Shown: piece after piece, positions 1 through 5,634 of the stretch | Layout: each line of letters starts with the position of its first letter | Numbering within the stretch: the stretch's first letter is position 1 | Source of the DNA: Kribbella antibiotica | GTDB lineage: Bacteria; Actinomycetota; Actinomycetes; Propionibacteriales; Kribbellaceae | NCBI RefSeq assembly: GCF_004349055.1 | Contig: NZ_SMKX01000095.1 | Location: forward strand, 1 to 33,473 | Reading direction: 5' to 3' | Length of the DNA stretch: 33,473 nucleotides | Position numbers and translations under genes: made by a program | Notes under the pieces: model-generated | What the model was told of the DNA's origin: nothing | The model's input: the letters and a program-made list of their open reading frames with translations, nothing else | Databases searched by the model: none

Positions 1-2
1 CC

Positions 3-39
3 CGAGTGATCCACGCGGCCAAGCCCCGTGGATCACTCG
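3..39. terminator. Strong hairpin, likely terminator without a T tract
   Basis: A perfect 13-bp inverted repeat pairs 3-15 with 27-39. Inside it, after a C-C mismatch, 17-19 can pair with 23-25, leaving a tiny loop. No T tract follows on either strand, which is common for actinobacterial terminators. It probably ends transcription entering from left of the window and insulates the protease gene that starts at 246. It could also be an operator, but the length of the stem favours a terminator. Confidence 0.65.
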
Positions 40-110
40 CCCATGCCCAAAACCCCCTAGGCCCGCCCGAACTGAACATACCCCGCGCGGTCGCCCCCTG
101 ATCCGTCCCC

Positions 111-138
111 CAGAAGGACGAACCCGCTCCTCCTTCTG
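111..138. promoter_or_regulatory. 8-bp inverted repeat upstream of the trypsin-like gene
   Basis: CAGAAGGA at 111-118 is exactly complementary to TCCTTCTG at 131-138, with a 12-nt spacer. It lies about 110 bp before the protease start codon, where an operator or 5' leader hairpin could sit. A second overlapping pair (AACCCG at 121-126 and CGGGTT at 149-154) means the RNA could fold in more than one way. No convincing -35/-10 pair is visible nearby. Confidence 0.25.
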
Positions 139-245
139 AACGAAGTACCGGGTTTGTGTCTCCCAATCAGCGGCTTAGCGAGTCTTCCAGTGCGTATGTG
201 GGGCCGCGTCCTGGCGGCCTCCTCGACATCACTCTGGAGTGTGGA

Positions 246-1046
246 ATGACAGGGAAGCTCAAGCTCGCCCGAACCGCGACCGCTGCCGTCATCTTGGTCG
301 CAGCAACGGCCGGAGCAGCAGCCACGGCTCATGCCGCCGAGCCGAAGCCGCCGTCGGCATCGATCGTCGGTGGAACGAAAGCCTCCACGGCAAAGGCCCC
401 CTGGGCGATCGCACTCAACAACAGCATGTCGGCCAGCCCAGACGAACAGCTCTGCGGCGCTACTCTCGTCCGACCCGACAAGCTGGTCACCGCGGCCCAC
501 TGCGCCAACCTGCCAGAAGACACCTACACAGCAGTCCAAGGGCGCGACAAGCTCAGCACCTCGGTCGGCAAGACCTCGAAGATCTCCAAGATCTGGGCGG
601 ACCCGGACTACGGCACGAAGCCGGGCCACGACATCGCCGTACTGACACTGGCCACCCCGTTCACCGGTGTCCCGACACTGCCGCTCGAGGCTAACCCCGC
701 AGCCGACGCCGTCGGCGCCAAACCGACCGTCTACGGCTGGGGCAACACCAAGGGCACCGGCCCCCTCGGGACCTTCCAGAAACTCGTCGTACCGGTGCTC
801 GGTGACGCCTACTGTCAGCAGGTGTACAAGGACCGCAACTACATCCCGCGCGGGGAGATCTGCGCCGGCTACAAGGAAGGCGTCAAAGACTCCTGCCAGG
901 GAGACTCCGGCGGCCCTCTCGTCCGGAACGGCCGCCACTTCGGCGTCGTCTCCTGGGGCGTCGGCTGCGCCGAGCCCGGCCACCCAGGCGTCTATGCCGA
1001 GGTCGCCACGTACCACACCGCACTGAAGAAACACATCGTCAGCTAG
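246..1046 (+). CDS. Secreted trypsin-like serine protease (family S1)
   Basis: A 266-residue exported endopeptidase. I start it at ATG 246 because GGAG lies 6 nt upstream and the N-terminus is then a classic signal peptide: Lys/Arg, a hydrophobic Ala/Val stretch, and AHA near residues 28-30. The in-frame GTG at 156 would add 30 unlikely residues. The mature domain begins at IVGG (40-43), so activation by removal of a short propeptide is likely. The triad is complete: His85 in TAAHC, Asp129 in GHDIAVL, Ser221 in GDSGGP. The Asp six residues before Ser221 (DSCQGDS) predicts cleavage after Lys/Arg. Six Cys could form three disulfides. Family assignment is very secure. There is no visible functional link to the NRPS operon. 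Confidence 0.95.
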   Translation: MTGKLKLARTATAAVILVAATAGAAATAHAAEPKPPSASIVGGTKASTAKAPWAIALNNSMSASPDEQLCGATLVRPDKLVTAAHCANLPEDTYTAVQGRDKLSTSVGKTSKISKIWADPDYGTKPGHDIAVLTLATPFTGVPTLPLEANPAADAVGAKPTVYGWGNTKGTGPLGTFQKLVVPVLGDAYCQQVYKDRNYIPRGEICAGYKEGVKDSCQGDSGGPLVRNGRHFGVVSWGVGCAEPGHPGVYAEVATYHTALKKHIVS

Positions 1047-1135
1047 CGGCCAGGACGGGGCCGGTTTGCAGGTTGGTGATGCCCTTGACACCACCAGCAA
1101 CACTCACCGAGCGTCACGGCGGGGTTCATCGATGT

Positions 1136-1150
1136 AGACGTAGGACGTCT
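1136..1150. promoter_or_regulatory. Perfect AGACGT-N3-ACGTCT palindrome, candidate operator
   Basis: Two exact 6-bp half sites are separated by AGG, in the 200-bp gap between the protease stop and the LysR-type start at 1247. A flanking TCATC (1126-1130) and GATGA (1151-1155) add an imperfect outer pair. Autoregulation by the LysR-type protein is the simplest reading. The classic T-N11-A box is not obvious, so this is tentative. Confidence 0.35.
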
Positions 1151-1180
1151 GATGATGAGCTTTTCCGCGGGGTGGATCTG

Positions 1181-1222
1181 TGGCTTAATTACCAACTAGA
1201 CCAATTCTGCAGCATTATATTT
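1181..1222 (+). promoter_or_regulatory. AT-rich island with a TATATT, possible LysR-gene promoter
   Basis: This is one of the few AT-rich stretches in the window. TATATT at 1216-1221 lies 25 nt before the chosen TTG start and could be a -10 element. I see no good -35 at 16-19 nt spacing, so the call rests on composition and position. Confidence 0.25.
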
Positions 1223-1246
1223 CGGGTTCGGGACGGAGACGGTGAC

Positions 1247-2125
1247 TTGAATCTGGCGCAGTTGCGGACGTTCGTGTGCGTTGTCGACGAGGGCAGCTTC
1301 ACGCGGGCGGCGGCGATGCTCGGGGTGACCCAGTCCGGGGCGAGCCACGCGGTGGCCTCGCTGGAGCGGGAGCTCGGGCTGCCCTTGATTCATCGAGGCC
1401 GGGCCGGGGGTGGGCTGACGGCGCATGGTGAGCGGATGCTGCCGCATGCGCGGGAGGCGCTGCGCCGGATCGATCGGATCGTCGAGGATGCGGCCACGGT
1501 GACCGGCCGGCACTTCGGGCGGCTACGGCTTGCCTGCGTGCCGCACGTGTGCCAGTTGCTGGCGCCGCTGATCGCCGAGTTCGGGCGCCGCTACCCCGAC
1601 GTCGAGGTTGTGTTGCTCGAAGGGACCGACGAGGAGGTGACCAAGTGGGTCGACGAGGAGATCGCAGATCTGGCCGTGAGCAGTACGGCGGAATTCGAGC
1701 GAGGTATCCCGTTGGCCGAGGACCGGCTGGTCGCCGTGGTGAACCGGGAGCACGCACTCGCGCAAGCGACGTCCCTCAGCCTCACCGACCTCGCCGACGA
1801 GCCGTTCATCCTCTCCGACGGAGGCTGCGAGTCGCTCATCCGCCGGCTCTACTGCACAGCAGGTCTGCCGTTGCACCCCAAGCTCCGTATCCGGGATATG
1901 AGCACGCTGCTTGCCCTCGTGCGCGAGCAGGTCGGCGTCACGATCATCCCTGAGCTCTCGTTCGCCGACCCACAAGGTCTGACAGCGATCCCCGTCACCC
2001 CTGCGACCCACCGCTACCTCAGCCTGATCACCAGGCACAACACCCCCATCGGCCCGGCCAAGGCGTTCTTCGAACTGATCGAGATGTATCAAGGACAACG
2101 GTGTCCGCACGAAGTAGCGACGTGA
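1247..2125 (+). CDS. LysR-type transcriptional regulator
   Basis: A 292-residue DNA-binding regulator of normal family length. I start at TTG 1247 (protein NLAQLRTF...) because GGAG at 1235-1238 is 8 nt upstream and the family's winged helix-turn-helix begins within a few residues. The upstream in-frame GTG at 1073 would add 58 low-complexity residues. Residues 1-60 show the LysR HTH (GSFTRAAAMLGVTQSGASHA). The rest is the two-lobe effector domain, with a LEGTDEEV segment and a hinge near HFGRLRL. It faces the leftward subtilase-fold gene, with only 2 nt between the two stops. Its target is unknown. It is 3.4 kb from the NRPS operon, behind an IS remnant, so control of that operon should not be assumed. 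Confidence 0.92.
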   Translation: MNLAQLRTFVCVVDEGSFTRAAAMLGVTQSGASHAVASLERELGLPLIHRGRAGGGLTAHGERMLPHAREALRRIDRIVEDAATVTGRHFGRLRLACVPHVCQLLAPLIAEFGRRYPDVEVVLLEGTDEEVTKWVDEEIADLAVSSTAEFERGIPLAEDRLVAVVNREHALAQATSLSLTDLADEPFILSDGGCESLIRRLYCTAGLPLHPKLRIRDMSTLLALVREQVGVTIIPELSFADPQGLTAIPVTPATHRYLSLITRHNTPIGPAKAFFELIEMYQGQRCPHEVAT

Positions 2126-2127
2126 GC

Positions 2128-3291
2128 TCACCTCGACCGACGGGCGACCTGCAGGAGCCGGTTCGGAGTCTCCGGGGTCGGCACACCGGCCAGAGCTCCG
2201 GGTACGGCGGCCGAGGTCAGAGCCTTCGCGACCTCGGCCGGCGTGGCCCGCGGGTGCCCGTTGAGGTACAACGCCGCGGCACCCGATCCGTGGGCCGCTG
2301 AAACGTTCGTGCCCTCCTGAACGCTCGTCCCGCCACCTGGCCAGTCGGACGTGATGTCCACCCCAGGAGCATAAAGATCCAAACCCGCACCGTAGTTGCT
2401 GAACGCGGCGACTCGATCGCGACAGTCCGATGCTCCGACGGTGATCGCCTCGCCGACCCGCGCGGGCGAGGTGGTACTCACATCATGAGTGCTGGCGCCG
2501 GCCGACAGTACATATGTGACACCGGCCGCGATCGAGTTGCGCACTGCCTCGTCGAGAGCGTCGCTGAGGGTGTAGCCGATGACGAAGTTGGCGACCGAAG
2601 GCCGAGCGGCATGGGCGGTGACCCAGTCGATCCCGGCCAGGACGCCGGCCAGCGTGCCACCGCCGTCCCCGTCGAGGACCTTCACCGAGATCAGGTTCGC
2701 TTTCTTGGCGACCCCGTACCGGGTGCCACCGATGATCCCGGCCAGGTGGGTGCCGTTGCCGTTCTGGTCACTGCCGTTGCCCCCGAAGGCATCGAAGCCC
2801 GGGCGGGCACGCGGCCGCAGGTCCGGGTGGGTGTAGTCGATACCGGAGTCGATGACATAGACGTTCACGCCGGCACCCGCGCCCGCAGGGACTCGATACT
2901 TGCCGTCCAGAGGCAGAGCGACCTGATCGATCCTGTCCAAGCCGCAGGACACCGGCGCCGATCGCGTCGACCTTGTCTCGCCGGCACGTCGAACCCTGGT
3001 GTTCTGCTCGACGAGGTCGATCGACGGATCCGACGCCATCCGCAGCGCCTGCTCACGATCCGCCTCGACCACCACACCATGCAGGGCCGCGAACGTCGTC
3101 ACGACGCGAACGCCGTACCGCTCGGCAACATTCGGTCGAGCGTCGCCGGCGAACAGCACCACATAACTGCCAGGCACCGCGTCAGCGGACTGCTCGTCCG
3201 CCGAGGCCACAGACTGCCCGGCCATCAGTGCGGATCCGACGGTCAGGGCGACGACCGCTTTCAGCCAGGGGCGTGTTGATGAAGTGCGCAT
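2128..3291 (-). CDS. Secreted subtilase-fold protein (S8) lacking catalytic His and Ser
   Basis: 387 residues: signal peptide (1 to about 31), an inhibitor-I9-like propeptide (about 40-100) and a subtilase domain (about 140-380). The start ATG is preceded by GAGGAGAG. Asp148 sits in VIDSGID. The catalytic His position, the first His of the usual HGTH, is Asn179 (NGTHLAG). The oxyanion Asn of the usual AGN is Ala266 (SAGAS). The catalytic Ser of GTSMA is Asn329 (GTNVSAAH). I checked the codons at 179 and 329 on the DNA. The fold looks intact and the frame is unbroken, so this is an inactive homologue rather than a decayed gene. A binding, inhibitory or scaffold role is inference. It lies 22 nt downstream of the M23 gene on the same strand and is probably cotranscribed with it. 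Confidence 0.9.
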   Translation of the reverse strand: MRTSSTRPWLKAVVALTVGSALMAGQSVASADEQSADAVPGSYVVLFAGDARPNVAERYGVRVVTTFAALHGVVVEADREQALRMASDPSIDLVEQNTRVRRAGETRSTRSAPVSCGLDRIDQVALPLDGKYRVPAGAGAGVNVYVIDSGIDYTHPDLRPRARPGFDAFGGNGSDQNGNGTHLAGIIGGTRYGVAKKANLISVKVLDGDGGGTLAGVLAGIDWVTAHAARPSVANFVIGYTLSDALDEAVRNSIAAGVTYVLSAGASTHDVSTTSPARVGEAITVGASDCRDRVAAFSNYGAGLDLYAPGVDITSDWPGGGTSVQEGTNVSAAHGSGAAALYLNGHPRATPAEVAKALTSAAVPGALAGVPTPETPNRLLQVARRSR

Positions 3292-3313
3292 GAACTCTCC
3301 TCACAAGGGCTCA

Positions 3314-4474
3314 TCAGAAAGCTTCGATGATTGCGTTCTCTCCCGGTACGGCGTGCTCGCGGGCGCGGGCCTGGTCCGACCCGGCCGACCACTCGCGGAA
3401 GCGGCGGAACACCAGGGGGACGCCGCGCGCGGTCGGCAGGTCCGCGCTGTCGGTGACCTGCAGGTGAACATGCGGCTGGGTCGAGTTCCCGGAGTTACCA
3501 CAGTTCGCAATATGGTGGCCCAGGGCAACCTTCTGCCCGACGGTCACCCGGATCGATCCCGCCTGCAGGTGACACAAGGTGACGAACGCAGCCCCGCCCG
3601 GAAGCGAGATGACCACGTGATTGCCGGCCAGTCCAGGGACACCTTCGCGGAGCCGGCTCGCCTGGGTCAAGGCGTACGGCACGAGCGCAAGCCGCGAGCG
3701 ACGTGCTTCGTGGTCGATCTCGCCGTCGTGAACGGCAACGACGACTCCGTCGACCGGTGCCAGCACCGGACGGCCGAAGGCAAAGAACAGTTCGGGAGGT
3801 TCGGTAGTGAAGAGCGATCGCCAGTTGCTGCTCCCGGCGGTGCGATGCCGTTCATCGACGCCGACGAAGTCAATGGCATACCGCCCGCCGAACAGGTCGG
3901 TGCCATGGCTGGGAACCTGGCGGGCCGGGCTGTTGCGGACCCACCACCGCCCCTCGAAAGGCAACGCGATCTCGACCGGCTCGACCCCTGACGCAGTGGG
4001 CGGCGGCGGCGCGGCTGCCATCGCATCGACCGAAGCGATAGCGGCGACAGCAGTCCCGCCGATGGCCACCGTCCTGGCCACGAAGACCCGGCGGGACAGA
4101 TCTGGATCCTTGACTCCGTCCTCCCGTACGGCGGCCGGCGGCGAACTGCCGTCGTCCCGGCGGGCGAGAATCCGCAGCAGCAGTGGACGAACGAGCTCGC
4201 CGAGCAGCATCACACCCGTCAGATACAGCAGCGGAGTAAGCCAGGCAAAACCTGGCAAGGCAATGATCCGCACGACTCCGAACGGCGCCTCGTACGGCCC
4301 GGCCACCATCGCACCGACAGCGATCGCGAAGAGCAGCAGCACCACCAACGCGCCGGCCCGCCGACCCCATCCGCTCGCCGGGAACACATTCTTTACCAGT
4401 CGAAGAAAGAGGTACCAATGCGTAATTGCGAGCACAACAACAACGACGACATCGCTCAGGACGGTCAGCGCCAT
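3314..4474 (-). CDS. Membrane-anchored M23-type metallopeptidase
   Basis: 386 residues, ATG start with AGGGGAA about 7 nt upstream. The first 105 residues hold three or four hydrophobic helices (about 5-28, 40-60, 65-100). A DLSRRVFVART segment and another hydrophobic stretch (126-150) resemble a Tat-type motif. Residues 165-345 are a LytM/M23 domain: RYAIDFVG, LAPVDGVV, NHVVISL, CHLQ...GQKVALG, CGNSGNS and QPHVHLQ. His335, His337 and Asp202 are likely zinc ligands. Where the usual HxxxD motif has its first His, here is Arg198, so His190 (SHGTD) is probably the ligand. The likely role is peptidoglycan or peptide cleavage outside the membrane. The four-helix N-terminus followed by an RRxF segment recalls YkuE-like metallophosphoesterases, which suggests a domain swap. 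Confidence 0.85.
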   Translation of the reverse strand: MALTVLSDVVVVVVLAITHWYLFLRLVKNVFPASGWGRRAGALVVLLLFAIAVGAMVAGPYEAPFGVVRIIALPGFAWLTPLLYLTGVMLLGELVRPLLLRILARRDDGSSPPAAVREDGVKDPDLSRRVFVARTVAIGGTAVAAIASVDAMAAAPPPPTASGVEPVEIALPFEGRWWVRNSPARQVPSHGTDLFGGRYAIDFVGVDERHRTAGSSNWRSLFTTEPPELFFAFGRPVLAPVDGVVVAVHDGEIDHEARRSRLALVPYALTQASRLREGVPGLAGNHVVISLPGGAAFVTLCHLQAGSIRVTVGQKVALGHHIANCGNSGNSTQPHVHLQVTDSADLPTARGVPLVFRRFREWSAGSDQARAREHAVPGENAIIEAF

Positions 4475-4612
4475 GGATGGATTCCCCTACTCTGCAAGGC
4501 ATTCAGCGGTGGTCCGGGGCATCGACGATTCCGAGTTGCCAGCTGGCGCCGCACTCGGGCATAACAGAGTCTATGCCGACCGATCCCGATCCGTCATCGC
4601 GAACCGTGCCAC

Positions 4613-4634
4613 AAAAAAAGTGGCCCGCGGCCAC
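4613..4634 (-). terminator. Intrinsic terminator reading leftward
   Basis: GTGGCC (4620-4625), a CGC loop and GGCCAC (4629-4634) form a perfect 6-bp stem. Seven A's at 4613-4619 become seven U's just after the stem in a leftward transcript. GCCAC at 4608-4612 offers an alternative partner for GTGGC. This is a canonical Rho-independent terminator, rare in such GC-rich DNA. It would stop transcripts coming from the right before they enter the M23 gene. No intact leftward gene remains upstream for it to serve. Confidence 0.7.
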
Positions 4635-4716
4635 AAAACGGTCCAGCCCGTCGACAGGTAACGTCTCACGTGGCGCCAGGCCGACAATCAGTACGCCCGA
4701 GCACCAGGACGCCGGA

Positions 4717-5076
4717 TTGTCCGAGCGTTTGGTATCGGACAATCTCTGGTCATTTGTCGCACCGGCGCTGCCGTCATTCTCCTCCCGCCCACAAGGCGGC
4801 GGTACGGCGCCGACCAATGCCCGGACGGTCTTCACTGCCGTGGTGTTCGTGCTCACGAGCGACTGCGCCTGGCGGCATCTTCCGCAGACGTTCGGCATCT
4901 CCCAGGCCACCGCCCACCGGCACTTCCGGATGTGGAGCAAGGCCGGCCTCTGGAACCACCTCGACCTGCTCCTCACCGAAACCGACGGCACAGAAGACAT
5001 CGACGACCACTCCTGGGCCAGAACGATCGTCGTCGCAGCCCTCAGCCGGACCGCACACCCGGCAGCCGACCGCTGA
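4717..5076 (+). pseudogene. IS5-type transposase remnant, N-terminal domain only
   Basis: The frame from TTG 4717 encodes about 119 residues matching the N-terminal domain (DUF4096-like) of IS5-family transposases: VSDNLWSFVAPALP, a GGGTAP segment, ARTVFTAVVFVLTSDCAWRHLP, then TAHRHFRMWSKAGLWNHL. It breaks off after DDHSWARTIVVAAL, where the DDE catalytic domain should begin, and stops at 5074-5076. No second frame carrying the DDE part follows, so this is not an orfA of a frameshifting element. I see no clear terminal inverted repeats. It marks an old insertion or recombination edge between the peptidase flank and the NRPS operon. Confidence 0.8.
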
Positions 5077-5109
5077 GTACTCTTCATCATTTGCACCGCA
5101 ATTCCCGCC

Positions 5110-5148
5110 GAATCCATGAATGCGATTCAAGCATCAGAGAATCCATGA
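5110..5148. repeat. Two copies of GAATCCATGA, 29-bp period
   Basis: An exact 10-bp direct repeat occurs at 5110-5119 and 5139-5148. A nearby TTCATGAA palindrome (5155-5162) shares the CATGA core. These lie just downstream of the transposase remnant and upstream of the NRPS promoter region. They may be regulator sites or relics of the insertion element. Confidence 0.4.
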
Positions 5149-5266
5149 GCGCGCTTCATGAATGGGTCCAGACCAGCCCTGGAATCGGTGTCGAAGAACA
5201 CCACGTGAGACATCAGCGGCCGTCCCCGATTTCCCCGCCGGTGATTGTTAAACCGCCGATCCGGAG

Positions 5267-5295
5267 TTGACGAAAACCGCTACCCATACGACGAT
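5267..5295 (+). promoter_or_regulatory. Possible promoter of the NRPS operon
   Basis: TTGACG (5267-5272) and GACGAT (5290-5295) are separated by 17 bp, a reasonable match to the housekeeping actinomycete promoter. Transcription would begin near 5302 and leave a long leader of about 330 nt before the NRPS1 start. No better pair is visible between 5077 and 5634. Confidence 0.4.
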
Positions 5296-5321
5296 ACCGA
5301 GTGACACGGACTCCGCCCCGA

Positions 5322-5336
5322 GCTCGAGAAACGAGC
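5322..5336 (+). promoter_or_regulatory. Small leader hairpin
   Basis: GCTCG (5322-5326) and CGAGC (5332-5336) pair perfectly around an AGAAA loop. If transcription starts near 5302, this is the first stem in the leader RNA. On its own it is weak. It is listed because it belongs to a run of hairpins ahead of NRPS1. Confidence 0.25.
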
Positions 5337-5348
5337 CAAGTCCGGTCA

Positions 5349-5365
5349 CCTGTGAGGACCACAGG
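5349..5365. promoter_or_regulatory. CCTGTG-N5-CACAGG dyad, operator or leader hairpin
   Basis: Perfect 6-bp arms flank AGGAC. As DNA, the TGTG-N5-CACA core resembles sites bound by dimeric repressors such as GntR or TetR members. As RNA, it makes a 6-bp stem with a 5-nt loop, 24 nt before the possible upstream ORF. The sequence does not decide between the two. Confidence 0.4.
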
Positions 5366-5388
5366 GACTGATTCAGCAGGGATTCCCA

Positions 5389-5439
5389 ATGAACATTGAA
5401 TTAGTTCCGCGGCCGGGCCGCACCCGCCGCGCACCCTGA
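5389..5439 (+). other. Possible 16-codon upstream ORF (leader peptide)
   Basis: ATG 5389 opens a short frame encoding MNIELVPRPGRTRRAP, ending at TGA 5437. AGGGA lies about 7 nt before the ATG, an acceptable ribosome site. Four of the sixteen residues are Arg. It lies in the leader and ends about 70 nt before competing hairpins, so translation-dependent control of the operon is conceivable. It could equally be a chance ORF. Confidence 0.25.
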
Positions 5440-5510
5440 ATTATCGAAGACCGGCGAAGCATTCACTTCCGCCGCTTTCGCCCCTGAAACGATAACCCAG
5501 TGCACCAGCT

Positions 5511-5542
5511 CGCCGAGGGTTCCGCCGGCCTCGGCGGCGAGG
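5511..5542 (+). promoter_or_regulatory. Mutually exclusive leader hairpins before NRPS1
   Basis: CCTCGGCG (5529-5536) can pair with the upstream CGCCGAGG (5511-5518, 8 bp). Alternatively, CCTCG (5529-5533) can pair with CGAGG (5538-5542), or CCGCCG (5522-5527) with CGGCGG (5532-5537). These cannot coexist, the usual geometry of an attenuator or switching leader. No U tract follows, so any effect would be on Rho-type termination or translation. Confidence 0.35.
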
Positions 5543-5572
5543 TTCATCGGGGACATTTCGGCACGCCCTTGT

Positions 5573-5587
5573 GCACCCATCGGGTGC
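5573..5587 (+). promoter_or_regulatory. Hairpin 47 nt before the NRPS1 start
   Basis: GCACCC (5573-5578) pairs perfectly with GGGTGC (5582-5587) around a 3-nt loop. It leaves the GGAGGA ribosome site at 5621-5626 exposed. It could protect the 5' end of the coding part of the mRNA or form part of the leader switch. Confidence 0.3.
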
Positions 5588-5634
5588 GGGCCGGGCCGGA
5601 ACCGCCCTTCCCCTGAATCCGGAGGAATGCAGTC

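Noticed and set aside
1085..1090. TTGACA as a -35 box for the LysR-type gene
   Set aside because: No -10-like hexamer lies 16-19 nt downstream. The sequence there is GC-rich.
4717..5076. orfA of an active IS element with programmed frameshift
   Set aside because: No frame after 5076 carries the DDE domain, and no terminal inverted repeats are visible.
5202..5207. CACGTG palindrome as an operator
   Set aside because: A 6-bp palindrome is expected by chance, and it lies upstream of the best promoter with no second copy.
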